Source: UMGS1933 sp051891435
Lineage (GTDB): Bacteria > Bacillota > Clostridia > TANB77 > CAG-508
Length of the DNA stretch: 36,078 nt
Direction of reading: 5' to 3'
NCBI GenBank assembly: GCA_051891435.1
Contig: JBJFFE010000061.1
Span: 1 to 36,078 of the forward strand
Part shown: piece by piece, positions 24,069 through 33,071 of the stretch
Numbering within the stretch: position 1 is the stretch's first letter
Layout of the letters: the number at the start of each line of letters is the position of its first letter
Notes under the pieces: model-generated
What the model was told of the DNA's origin: nothing
The model's database searches: none
Seen by the model: the letters and a program-made list of their open reading frames with translations, nothing else
Made by a program: the position numbers and the translations under genes

Positions 24069-25313
24069 TTGGCTAAAAAAACAAAAAATCAAAAATTAAA
24101 AAAACAAGTAAGAGACACATTTATATTAACCATAATAATATGTGCAATTGTTTATTGCTTATATATAATTATCTCTTTAGTAGGTTCGCCAACAGATACT
24201 TTTATATTAAAAGAAAGTACCATTTCTTCGCAAATAAGTAAAGTTGGTTATGTAATTAGAGATGAACAAATAATAGAAAGTACATATGAAGGTAACACAA
24301 TAGAACCTATAAAAAATGAAGGTGAAAAAGTTGCTGCAAAACAACCAATATTTAAGTATTATAATGTTGACCAAGAAGAAATTACAAAACAAATAGATGA
24401 TTTAAATAATCAAATACAAGAAGCATTACTTGGGCGAACGGATTTGTTCCCAAGTGATGTAAAAGCAATAGAGAGCCAAATAGAAAATGAAATAATGGAT
24501 TTAAAAAATCAGAATAACATGCAATATATAATAGAACATAAGAATAATATAAATGATTATATAGTAAAAAAAGCCAAGATTGCAGGAAGTTTGAGCACTG
24601 CAGGAGTATATATAAATAATTTAATAGCACAAAGAAATTCTTTAGAGGAACAATTAACAAATGGAACAGAGTATGTATATAGTAGTAATAGTGGTGTTGT
24701 TTCTTATAGAATAGATAATTTAGAAGAAGAACTTTCAATTAATAACCTTGATAATTTGAGTTTGGATTATTTGGAAAATTTAAAGCTTACTACAGGACAA
24801 ATAGTTAGCAAAAGTACGAATAAAGCTAAAATAATAAATAATTTTGAATGTTACATAGCAGTAGGATTTAATAAAGATGTGGTAAATACAGCAAATGAAG
24901 GAAAAACTGTAACTCTAAGGCTTCCTAATCAAGAGGAAATAAAAGCAACAGTCTATAAAATAAAAGAAGATAAAAATGATGCTCTTATAATATTTAAAAT
25001 AACAGATGGTGTGGAAAAACTAATAAATTATAGAAAAATATCATTAGATGTCATTTGGTGGAGCTATACAGGACTTATGGTACCAAAAAGTTCTATTTTG
25101 TACGAAAATGGACAAAGTTATGTTATGAGAAAGAAAAATGCAGATTCACAAAAAATTTTGGTAAAAATATTAAAGGAAAATGACAACTATTGTATAATAG
25201 ATAATTATAGTTCAGAAGATTTAGTAGGATTAGGATATACAACAGAAGAGATAAATAACATGAAAACAATAAAATTATATGATGAAATAATTGTTAGTCC
25301 AGAGTTGGAATAA
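24069..25313 (+). CDS. HlyD-like single-pass membrane protein upstream of sepF
   Basis: 414 residues, TTG start with AAAAAGGAGAG upstream. It has a basic N-terminus, one transmembrane helix (about 18-40), a barrel-sandwich-like segment (YVIRDEQIIESTYEGNTIEPIKNEGEKVAAKQPIFKYY), a coiled-coil hairpin (about 105-200), then beta-rich C-terminal domains. This is the layout of HlyD/RND-adaptor proteins, but no transporter gene is nearby. In many Clostridia a gene of this kind sits just before sepF, so a link to envelope or division function is plausible. It is 15 bases after miaA. The exact role is unknown. Confidence 0.72.
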   Translation: MAKKTKNQKLKKQVRDTFILTIIICAIVYCLYIIISLVGSPTDTFILKESTISSQISKVGYVIRDEQIIESTYEGNTIEPIKNEGEKVAAKQPIFKYYNVDQEEITKQIDDLNNQIQEALLGRTDLFPSDVKAIESQIENEIMDLKNQNNMQYIIEHKNNINDYIVKKAKIAGSLSTAGVYINNLIAQRNSLEEQLTNGTEYVYSSNSGVVSYRIDNLEEELSINNLDNLSLDYLENLKLTTGQIVSKSTNKAKIINNFECYIAVGFNKDVVNTANEGKTVTLRLPNQEEIKATVYKIKEDKNDALIIFKITDGVEKLINYRKISLDVIWWSYTGLMVPKSSILYENGQSYVMRKKNADSQKILVKILKENDNYCIIDNYSSEDLVGLGYTTEEINNMKTIKLYDEIIVSPELE

Positions 25314-25366
25314 TGTTACAAAAATGTTACAAAAAAATGATAAATCAAAGACAACGTAAAAAACTA

Positions 25367-25395
25367 TTGACAAGACAAAAGGTGTTGTATTAATA
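25367..25395 (+). promoter_or_regulatory. probable promoter of sepF
   Basis: TTGACA at 25367-25372, with TTAATA at 25390-25395 after 17 bases, inside an A/T-rich stretch that also has TATTATAG. Confidence 0.5.
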
Positions 25396-25435
25396 TTATA
25401 GTAAATTACCAAGGAAAATTTTAGGAGGTTAAAAA

Positions 25436-25900
25436 ATGGCAGTTGCAATAGTAAATAAAGTGTTAGACTTTTTAGGAGTAGAAACTAATGGACAAGAGGA
25501 TTACGAAGAAGAAATGAATGAATATGAAAATGATTCAGAAAACGAAGAAGAAGTTGAAGAAAGAGGATTCTTTAAGAGAAACAAAGTGGTAAATATGCCA
25601 CAAGTTCAACAAGTAAAAATGGTTATTACACAACCAACATCTTTTGAACAATCAGAGGAAATATGTGGATACTTAAAAGAAAAAAAATCTGTAATCATAA
25701 ATTTAGAGTATGTAAATAAGGATGTGGCAAGAAGAATTATAGACTTCGTAGCTGGAGCAGTAAATGCTTTAGATGGACATATGCAAAAGGTCTCAAATGC
25801 TATATTTTTAGTTGCACCTGTTAATTACGATATAGCTAGTGATTTAGCAAGAGAAGAATTAAAAAATAAAGTATCAGTATCATGGCTTAGAAACAACTAA
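25436..25900 (+). CDS. sepF: Cell division protein SepF
   Basis: 154 residues. SepF forms rings that bundle FtsZ and tie it to the membrane. The N-terminal amphipathic helix (MAVAIVNKVLDFLGVE) is followed by an acidic linker (about 20-50). The core domain has VKMVITQPTSFEQSEEICGYLKEKKSVIINLEYVNKDVARRIIDFVAGAVNALDGHMQKVSNAIFLVAPVNYDI, which is the family sequence. AGGAGG precedes the ATG. divIVA follows after a terminator and a structured repeat, so the ylm-divIVA region is partly preserved. Confidence 0.93.
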   Translation: MAVAIVNKVLDFLGVETNGQEDYEEEMNEYENDSENEEEVEERGFFKRNKVVNMPQVQQVKMVITQPTSFEQSEEICGYLKEKKSVIINLEYVNKDVARRIIDFVAGAVNALDGHMQKVSNAIFLVAPVNYDIASDLAREELKNKVSVSWLRNN

Positions 25901-25906
25901 AAACAT

Positions 25907-25931
25907 GGGCAGAATTCATCTCTGCCCTTTT
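25907..25931 (+). terminator. terminator of sepF
   Basis: GGGCAGA-ATTCATC-TCTGCCC followed by TTTT. Confidence 0.85.
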
Positions 25932-25962
25932 AAAAAACATAAATATTTTTAGATGCTTGTTA

Positions 25963-26085
25963 GCCCAACGAAAAGCGAATTTCCTCGTGGGGACCGCCGT
26001 GGGCTGTTAAAGGCGTAAACCTTGTTACAGCGCTGGTGGGAAGAAATGAGCGAATTAAAAAATATAAAACCCGACGAGATTGGGC
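25963..26085 (+). repeat. structured repeat A, family 1, type-I core
   Basis: The outer stem is GCCCAA/TTGGGC. The 3' scaffold CCCGACGAGATTGGGC is shared with copies at 28.0, 29.9 and 32.7 kb. The terminal domain holds GTGGGGACCGCCGTGGGCTG and a hairpin GCTGTTAAAGG/CCTTGTTACAGC, nearly identical to copy D. The left arm of the long A/T stem is shortened by a deletion. It lies in the 5' region of divIVA. Confidence 0.8.
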
Positions 26086-26116
26086 GGAAAGATATAAGTA
26101 AAAGGAGCGAAAAAAT

Positions 26117-26569
26117 ATGATAACACCGTTAGATATAGAAAACAAAAAATTTGCAAAACAAATGGTAAATGGATACAATGTAAATGAAGTAGATGACTTT
26201 TTAGATGAACTTACAGTATCATATGAAAAATTATACAAAGAGAATGCAGAGTTAAAAGCAAATGCTGAAGAATTAAATAATGATGTTGGACAATATAAAA
26301 ATATAGAATCTACTTTACAAAGTACATTAGTAATAGCACAAAAAACAGCAGATGAAATACAAGAAGTTGCAAAAAAACAAGCAGAACAAATAATAAAAGA
26401 TGCAGAAGCAAAAGCAAAACAATCAGTAGATGAATTGAATTTACAAGTTACTATGAAACAAAAAGAATTAGATGACATAAAAAGACAATTTGATGTATAT
26501 AAAGCAAAAATGGAATCACTATTGATATCTCAATTAGAATTGATAAAAGATATAAACAGTGAAGAATAA
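26117..26569 (+). CDS. divIVA: DivIVA-domain cell-pole protein
   Basis: 150 residues. DivIVA marks curved membrane at division sites and poles and positions partner proteins. It has the N-terminal lipid-binding domain with ITPLDIENKKFAKQMVNGYNVNEVDDFLDEL, followed by a long coiled coil rich in Glu, Lys, Ala and Gln (about 35-150). AAAGGAGCG precedes the ATG. The gene follows sepF, as in many Firmicutes. It is shorter than B. subtilis DivIVA but otherwise normal. Confidence 0.92.
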   Translation: MITPLDIENKKFAKQMVNGYNVNEVDDFLDELTVSYEKLYKENAELKANAEELNNDVGQYKNIESTLQSTLVIAQKTADEIQEVAKKQAEQIIKDAEAKAKQSVDELNLQVTMKQKELDDIKRQFDVYKAKMESLLISQLELIKDINSEE

Positions 26570-26582
26570 ATTGATATAAGGA

Positions 26583-26604
26583 GCGGGTTCCAGAACCCGC
26601 TTTT
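26583..26604 (+). terminator. terminator of divIVA
   Basis: GCGGGTTC-CA-GAACCCGC followed by TTTT. Confidence 0.85.
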
Positions 26605-26674
26605 ATAGTTGGTAATCAAAATTAAACCGATAAAAAAAAGTTGGAAAAGCAACTTTTTAGTTACAGGAGGAATA

Positions 26675-27916
26675 ATGACAGTAATAGAAATTGCTAAAAA
26701 AATTAATCAAGCTGGTGGTAGATTGTACTTAGTGGGAGGAGCAGTAAGGGACAAAATATTAGGAAAAGAAAATAAAGATGAAGATTACTGTTTAACCGGT
26801 ATAAATCAAGAAGAATTTTTAAAACTATTTCCAAATGCTAAAGTACAAGGCAAGGCATTTTCTGTTTTTATATTAGAAAATAAAGAATTTGCAATGGCTA
26901 GAACAGAGGCAAAAACTGGCTTAGGGCACAAGAATTTTAAAATAAATACCAATAATATAACAATAGAAGAAGACTTGAAAAGGCGAGATATTACAATAAA
27001 TGCTATAGCACAAGATGTATTAACAGGAAAAATAATTGATCCATTTAATGGAGAAAAAGATTTAAAAGAAAAAAGAATAAAAGCAGTAAGCAATGGTTTT
27101 AAAGAAGATCCTCTTAGAGTATATAGAGTAGCAAGATTTGCAGCAGAATTAGAATTTGAAGTTGAAGAAAGTACATTAGAAATGATGTATTCCTTAAAAG
27201 AAGAATTACTAACATTATCAAAAGAGAGAGTATTTGAAGAATTAAGAAAAGCTTTAAGAACCAAAAAACCATCAATATTTTTTGAAGTATTGAAAAAAGC
27301 AAATGTGTTAGATGTACATTTTAAAGAAATATATGATTTAATAGGAGCAATTCAGCCTGAAAAATATCACCCAGAAGGTGATAGCTATAATCATACAATG
27401 ATAGCATTGGACAATTCTGCAAAAATAACGGTGGAGGAAAAAATAAGATTTTCAGCATTAGTACATGATTTGGGAAAAGGACAAACACCAAAAGAAATGT
27501 ACCCACATCATTATGGGCACGAAGAAAGAGGTGTTGAACCATTAAAAAGACTAGCAAGAACTCTTGGCATACCAGAAGAATGGAAAAAATGTGGGGTTAC
27601 AGCAATAAAAGAACACATGAAGGGTGGAATATTTAATCAAATGACTGTTTCTAAAAAAGTATCTTTTTTAGAACGAGTAGCAAAAAGTAGATTAGGTTTA
27701 GATGGCTTACAAATAATAGTATATTCAGACCGAGCAAGACATGGGGAAGAAAATATAGAAAATGAAGAATATAATTTCGCAAAATTGGGTAAAAAAATGT
27801 TACAAGAAATAGACGGAGAATATATAAAGAAAAAATACAATATAAAATCGGGAAAAGAATTTGGAGAAAAACTACACGAAGAAAGAATCAAATGGCTAAA
27901 AACCCAAAACAACTAG
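26675..27916 (+). CDS. cca: CCA tRNA nucleotidyltransferase with HD domain
   Basis: 413 residues. It adds or repairs the 3' CCA end of tRNAs. The class II catalytic head is LYLVGGAVRDKILGKENKDEDYCL, with Asp residues after the G-G motif. RRDITINAIAQD (second NTP motif) and EDPLRVYRVARFAAELEF follow. The second half is an HD phosphohydrolase-type domain: NHTMIALDNSAK and LVHDLGKG. The start is ATG 26675, preceded by ACAGGAGG. An upstream in-frame start at 26609 adds non-family residues. Copies with an HD domain can also remove cyclic phosphates from tRNA ends. Confidence 0.92.
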   Translation: MTVIEIAKKINQAGGRLYLVGGAVRDKILGKENKDEDYCLTGINQEEFLKLFPNAKVQGKAFSVFILENKEFAMARTEAKTGLGHKNFKINTNNITIEEDLKRRDITINAIAQDVLTGKIIDPFNGEKDLKEKRIKAVSNGFKEDPLRVYRVARFAAELEFEVEESTLEMMYSLKEELLTLSKERVFEELRKALRTKKPSIFFEVLKKANVLDVHFKEIYDLIGAIQPEKYHPEGDSYNHTMIALDNSAKITVEEKIRFSALVHDLGKGQTPKEMYPHHYGHEERGVEPLKRLARTLGIPEEWKKCGVTAIKEHMKGGIFNQMTVSKKVSFLERVAKSRLGLDGLQIIVYSDRARHGEENIENEEYNFAKLGKKMLQEIDGEYIKKKYNIKSGKEFGEKLHEERIKWLKTQNN

Positions 27917-27952
27917 CAAAATTTTGTGTTTAAAAAATTATGTATAGAAGTA

Positions 27953-28055
27953 GCCAAACGCAGGAGTTTCATTTTTCTTTTTTTAGGAGAATCCAAAGTA
28001 GGGATTACTTAGAGGAGCCTGAAAAAAGAAAAATCAAACTCCGACGAGATTTGAC
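27953..28055 (+). repeat. structured repeat B, family 1, type-III core
   Basis: It has 5' GCCAAACGCAGGAGTTT and 3' AAACTCCGACGAGATTTGAC. The long stem TTTCATTTTTCTTTTTTTA pairs with AAAAAAGAAAAAT (few mismatches). The terminal domain GGAGAATCCAAAGTAGGGAT differs from copies A, C and D. It lies upstream of the GLUG gene. Confidence 0.8.
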
Positions 28056-28096
28056 GGATGTCTTAAATAAAATAAAAATCTGAGGGAGGAAAACCA

Positions 28097-29492
28097 ATGA
28101 AGATAAACCCAAAATCACAAAAAGGCGCAATCACATTAATAGTGCTAGTAACAATGCTATTTTTAATAGCATTCTTAATGAGTATGTATATAAGAATATC
28201 AAATAAAGCCCAAACATCTGCAGAAACCACAGAGGAAATAGCAAAAAAATATAACAATATAGAAGAAGCAAATGATATATATAATAGTTATTTTGCAAAC
28301 TCAGATGTAATACCAATATATACAGTAGAACAATTGAAAAAAATAGGCTCAGGAGAAAAAATAGAAGTAAACGGAAAAATATATACATTTACAACTAATG
28401 GCTACTATACTTTAATGAATGATTTAGATTTGGGTGGATACTATGACGAAACTAATGAAACATGGACAGGAACGCAATGGGAGCCATTGCCATTAAGTGA
28501 TAGTAATGGAACACAATATAAATTTACAGGAACATTAGATGGACTGGGGCATGAGATTAAAGGATTATATATAAATGATGAGGAATTAAATAATCAGGGA
28601 TTATTTGGAATTTTAACGGGAACAGTAAAAAATTTAAGCATAGTAGAAAGTTATATAAATGCAAAATTGTATATTGGAGCAATAGCAGGAAGAAATGAGG
28701 GAACAGTAAAAAACTGTATTAATAAAGCAGAAATGATAGGAACAGGCAATATAGGAGGAATTGTAGGAAGAAACTATAAAATTGTAGAAGGTTGTACTAA
28801 TGAAGCAGATATTACAGGAGTTAAGGAATATGTTGGAGGAATTGTGGGAGATAATTTGATTTTATCTACTACAAATGAAGTGCCTAAAGTAATAAATTGT
28901 AAGAATAAAGGACAAATAAATGGAACAGTATTATTGCAAACGGGTGGAATTATTGGTACAAACAATAAAGGAGAAATATATAGATGCTATAATAAGGGCA
29001 CTGTTTTAGGTGCTGGACGGCATTGTAGGATATTCTATCTTAGGTAATGTTACCGAATGTTTTAATATGGGAGAAATACAATCTACTTACGCATATACAG
29101 GCGGTATTACGGGATATTCTAGTTCTAAGATTATAAATTGTTATAATATTTCTGATATGAAAACTAATTGTAAATATGGAGCGGGAATTTGTGGATATAA
29201 TACTGAATCAGGACTAGTAATTAACTGTTATAATATAGGAGAATATGCTTCTAAAGCAATTGTAAGAACAAATGCCGGAACTGTAACGAATTGTTATTAT
29301 TTAGTGGGAGGAATATCCGACGGGAATGCTATTGAAAAAACTGAAGAAGAAATGAAAACAGCCGAATTTATAGTAAGCTTAAATATAAATACAGATACAG
29401 GAGCAGCTTATGAAACATCGGTATGGATACAAGATAATGAAGAAATTCCTATAAATAGAGGATATCCAATTTTTATATGGCAAAGTGAATAA
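28097..29492 (+). CDS. Pilin-like surface protein with GLUG repeats, needs a +1 frameshift at CGG
   Basis: 464 residues after the shift. The N-terminus KINPKSQKGAITLIVLVTMLFLIAFLMSMYI resembles a prepilin signal (basic leader, Gly, hydrophobic helix). The rest contains GLUG-type repeats with the pattern GGIVG..YSG or GAIAGRNEGTVKNC (about residues 160-420). GLUG repeats occur in surface adhesins and IgA-protease-like proteins. In the standard frame the protein stops 5 codons after CGG at 29018. With the C skipped it reads LGA-G-GIVGYSILGNVT, an exact repeat unit, and continues to 29492. GGGAGG precedes the ATG. It probably decorates or tips a pilus. Function is inferred. Confidence 0.8.
29018..29020 (+). 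other. in-frame CGG, +1 shift site 5 (GLUG protein)
   Basis: Context GCT GGA C GGC ATT GTA GGA. The shift gives the repeat consensus GGIVGY. This is the one site where the glycine codon is GGC. Confidence 0.9.
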
Positions 29493-29544
29493 AATTTGAC
29501 AAAAAACAAAAAACATGGTATTATAATTAAACTAAAAACTATGA

Positions 29545-29776
29545 AAAAGAGGAGTAAATTTAAAACTGCTTTGTTAGAGAAAAGAAGCCACTGGCTGAAA
29601 GCTTCTTAAAGTAAGATGAATTGAAGGTAGCTTTGGAGTTGATAATTTGAAATAAAAGTAGAATTATTCGTAAATCTGCGTTAAAGATATTAGAGATGTA
29701 TATAAATAAAAATTATATATAAATTAAGGTGGTACCACGAAACAGCCTCGTCCTTATGCAAGGACGAGTTTTTTTT
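29545..29776 (+). ncRNA. T-box riboswitch, valine type, upstream of valS
   Basis: The T-box sequence AAGGTGGTACCACG is at 29726-29739. Stem I features lie around 29570-29640, with the apical hairpin GAAGCCACTGGCTGAAAGCTTC. The specifier is probably GTA (Val) at 29627-29629 in GAAGGTAGCTTTGGAGTT. The leader senses uncharged tRNA-Val and lets valS be transcribed only when valine charging falls. A terminator follows the T-box motif. The Val specifier agrees with the downstream gene. Confidence 0.92.
29747..29776 (+). terminator. T-box terminator hairpin
   Basis: CTCGTCCTT-ATGC-AAGGACGAG followed by eight T residues. It is the regulated terminator of the T-box. Confidence 0.92.
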
Positions 29777-29831
29777 ATCCAAAGGTAGAACTCATAAAAT
29801 TTGAGTAGAATTTAAGAATAATATAAAAACA

Positions 29832-29957
29832 GCCCAACGCAGGAGCTTATATATTTTTTTAGAAAGAAAACAGTCGTCCAGCACGGCTGCCGGATTACCC
29901 TATAAACCTGACGACTTTTCTTGATAAAAAAATATATAAACTCCGACGAGATTGGGC
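29832..29957 (+). repeat. structured repeat C, family 1, type-II core
   Basis: The outer stem is GCCCAA/TTGGGC. The scaffold is CGCAGGAG/CTCCGACGAGA. The long A/T stem TTATATATTTTTTTA pairs exactly with TAAAAAAATATATAA, then AGTCGTC pairs with GACGACT. The tip CAGCACGGCTGCCGGATTAC is unlike the other copies. It sits between the T-box terminator and the valS start, so it is part of the valS mRNA. Confidence 0.82.
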
Positions 29958-30005
29958 GTATTGCAGAAGGAAAAATAATTAATAAAAATTAAAGGAGGAA
30001 AAATT

Positions 30006-32688
30006 ATGTGTGAAAAATGTAATCATAATTTAGAAGGCGCATATGCACCAAATGAATTTGAAGAAGAAATCTATAAGAAATGGGAGGAAAATGACTATTT
30101 TAAGCCAAGCATGAACAAGGAAAAAGAAAGTTACTGTATAATGATGCCACCACCAAATGTAACAGGAAAACTACACATGGGGCATGCACTAGATGGAACA
30201 TTACAAGATATTCTAATTAGATATAAAAGAATGCAAGGATATAACACTTTATGGGTTCCAGGAACAGACCACTCTGCAATTTCTACAGAAGTAAAAATAG
30301 TAGAAAAATTAAAAGAAGAAGGAATAAATAAAGCTGATTTAGGAAGAGAAAAATTTTTAGAGAGAGCATGGGATTGGACAAAGGAATATGGTGGAACCAT
30401 AGTAAATCAACAAAAAAGATTAGGTTGCTCAGCAGACTGGTCAAGAGCAAGATTTACAATGGATGAAGGTTTATCAGAAGCAGTTTTAACAGTATTTAAA
30501 AAACTATATGATAAAGGTCTAATCTATAAAGGAAAAAGAATGATAAACTGGTGTCCATGCTGTAACACATCAATATCAGATGCAGAAGTTGAATATGTAG
30601 AAGAAAAAACACATTTATGGCATATTAGATATAAAATTACAGGAACAGAGGATAAGTATTTAATAGTTGCAACAACAAGACCAGAAACAATGCTTGGAGA
30701 TACAGCAGTTGCAGTACATCCAGATGATGAAAGATATAAAGACTTAGTCCGGAAAAACTTGTATATTACCAATAATGAACAAAGAAATTCCAATCATAGC
30801 AGATGAATTTGTAGAAACAGAATTTGGAACAGGATGTGTAAAAATTACACCAGCACATGACATGAACGATTATCAAGCAGGATTAAAACATAACTTAGAA
30901 ATAATCGAAGTATTTGATAAAAACTTCAAAATGGGCAATTTACACCCAGACTATGCAGGAATGGATTTATATGAAGCAAGAAAGAAAATAGTTGAAGAAT
31001 TGGAGAAAATAGGTGCATTAGTAAAAGTAGAAGATTATACTCACAATGTTGCAAAACACGATAGATGTAAAACAACAGTTGAACCAAAAATATCAGACCA
31101 ATGGTTTGTAGCTATGAAGGAACTTGCAAAGCCAGCAATAGAAGCTGTAAAAAATGGAGATACAAGATTTGTACCAGAAAAATTCGAAAAAACATATTTT
31201 AACTGGTTAGATAACATTCAAGACTGGTGTATATCAAGACAAATCTGGTGGGGACATCAAATACCAGCATATTATTGTGATAACTGTGGCGAAATAACAG
31301 TAGATGTAAAAAAACCAGAAAAATGTTCAAAATGTGGACACGATAGATTAACTCAAGATCCAGACACATTAGATACTTGGTTTAGTTCAGCCCTATGGCC
31401 ATTTTCAACATTAGGTTGGCCAAATGAAACAGAAGATTATAAAACATTTTTCCCAACTAATACACTAGTTACAGGGTATGACATAATATTTTTCTGGGTT
31501 GTAAGAATGATGTTTTCTAGCTTAGAGCAAACGGGAGAAGTACCATTTAAAGATGTATTTATACATGGAATAATAAGAGACAGCCAAGGAAGAAAAATGT
31601 CTAAAAGTTTGGGAAATGGAATTGACCCACTAGAAATTATAGAAAAATATGGAGCAGATGCCCTAAGATTCTCTTTAGTATCTGGAACAACAGCAGGAAA
31701 TGACATGAGATTTATGCCAGAAAAACTAGAAGCAGCAGGAAATTTTGCAAACAAAATTTGGAATGCAGCAAAATTTGTATTAATGAATTTAGAAGATTAT
31801 GACCCAAATCAAATAATGATGAGAGAAAAAGGAACTCCAGAAAACGCACAAGTAGAAGATTTATGGATATTATCAAAACTAAATACATTAGCAAAAGAGG
31901 TAACTCAAAATATAGACAACTACGACTTAGGAGTTGCACTAGATAAAATACAAGGATTTATATGGAATGAGTTCTGTGACTGGTATATAGAAATAGTAAA
32001 AACAAGATTATATAACAAAGAAGAAAAATCGGCACAAAGCAGAAAAGCAGCACAATATGTATTAAATAAAGTACTATGTGACTCATTAAAATTGCTTCAT
32101 CCATTTATGCCATTTGTGACAGAAAAAATTTATACAGAGCTATACAACAATGATGAAAGCATAATGATTGCTAAATATCCAAGCTTTGATGAAAAATATG
32201 ATTTTAAAGCAGAAGAAGAGAAAATAGAACAAATAAAAGAAGCAATTACAGGAATAAGAAATGTTAGAACAAAAATGAATGTACACCCATCAAAAAAATC
32301 AAAATTAATATTCATAACAAAAAAATATGAAGAAGTAATAAAAGCATCAGAAGACTTTATAAAAAAACTAGGATTTGGTGAAGAAATAATCGTTCAAGAA
32401 AATAAAGAAAACATACCACAAAATGCAGTAAATGTAGTAACATCAGAAATGGAAATATTTATACCATTTACAGATCTAGTAAACATAGAAGAAGAAACAT
32501 TAAGACTGGAAAAAGAAAAAGAGAAAATACTAGTAGAAAAAGAAAAAACAGACAAAATGCTAGGTAATCCAGGCTTTGTAGCAAAAGCTCCAGTAAGTAA
32601 AGTAGAAGAAGAAAAACAAAAACAAGCAAAATTTAACGAAATGATAAAAGCAATAGACGAAAGAATAGAGAATTTGAAAAATATGTAA
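30006..32688 (+). CDS. valS: Valyl-tRNA synthetase, needs a +1 frameshift at CGG
   Basis: Essential class I synthetase, 893 residues after the shift. HIGH-type motif KLHMGHAL (about residue 56), the editing domain with TTRPETMLGDTAVAVHPDDERY, and KMSKSLGNG (about 529) are intact. The anticodon-binding domain and the Lys/Glu-rich C-terminal coiled coil are also present. In the standard frame, CGG at 30750 leads to RKNLYITNNEQ and a stop. With the C skipped it reads DLV-G-KTCILPIMNKEIPIIADEFVETEFGTGCVKITPAHD, the exact family sequence. As ValRS is essential and is controlled by an intact valine T-box, this gene must be functional. AAAGGAGG precedes the ATG. Confidence 0.95.
30750..30752 (+). 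other. in-frame CGG, +1 shift site 6 (valS)
   Basis: Context TTA GTC C GGA AAA ACT. The shift gives DLVGKT, strongly conserved in ValRS editing domains. Confidence 0.93.
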
Positions 32689-32743
32689 GGAAAATTGTAA
32701 TTTGTGTGAGTATCTGTTTTATTAAAAATATCAAAAGACGACC

Positions 32744-32885
32744 GCCAAATCTCGTCGGGGTTTTTATATTTTAAATCGCTCGTTGCTTCCCACCGGGGCT
32801 GTAACAAGGCTAACGCCTTTAACAGCCCACGGCGGTCCCCACGGAACAACTCGCTTTTAAAATATATAAAACCCCTGCGTTTGGC
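32744..32885 (-). repeat. structured repeat D, family 1, type-I core
   Basis: On the minus strand: GCCAAACGCAGGGGTTTT at the 5' end, AACCCCGACGAGATTTGGC at the 3' end, and a long paired A/T stem. The tip contains GTGGGGACCGCCGTGGGCTG and GGGCTGT...ACAGCCC, the same core as copy A. Its 3' flank (32693-32743) is the same sequence as window positions 1-51. It lies downstream of valS in opposite orientation. Confidence 0.85.
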
Positions 32886-32931
32886 TACTTTATTTCTTTG
32901 CAATTAATTTATGTATCTAGAGTATTATAAC

Positions 32932-33054
32932 CTCAGCCGTTTTGTATATTTTTTTAAAAGTCAAATCTCGACAGCCCGCAGATCGCGGGGGAATACCCGC
33001 GTATGCCTTGGAGAGTTTGATCTTTTAAAAAAATCATACAAAAGGTAGGCTGAG
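32932..33054. repeat. structured repeat E, family 2
   Basis: CTCAGCC (32932-32938) pairs with GGCTGAG (33048-33054). TTTTGTAT-TTTTTTTAAAAG pairs with CTTTTAAAAAAAT-ATACAAAA, then CAAA/TTTG and CTC/GAG. The GC-rich tip is CGACAGCCCGCAGATCGCGG followed by CCGCG. The first half of an inverted copy is at 36024-36078. Confidence 0.85.
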
Positions 33055-33071
33055 AAGCAGTGATGCACAAA

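Noticed and set aside
24382..24738. Minus-strand open frame opposite the HlyD-like gene
   Set aside because: Leu/Tyr-rich shadow of A/T-rich coding sequence, no start context.
25963..26085. Integron attC site (ends resemble RYYYAAC...GTTRRRY)
   Set aside because: The 5' end fits, but the 3' end is ATTGGGC or ATTTGGC rather than GTTRRRY. There is no integrase and no gene cassettes abut the elements.
27953..28055. Rho-independent terminator only
   Set aside because: The stem is far longer than needed, has conserved unpaired ends (ACGCAGG, GACGAGATT) shared with other copies, and no T-run follows.
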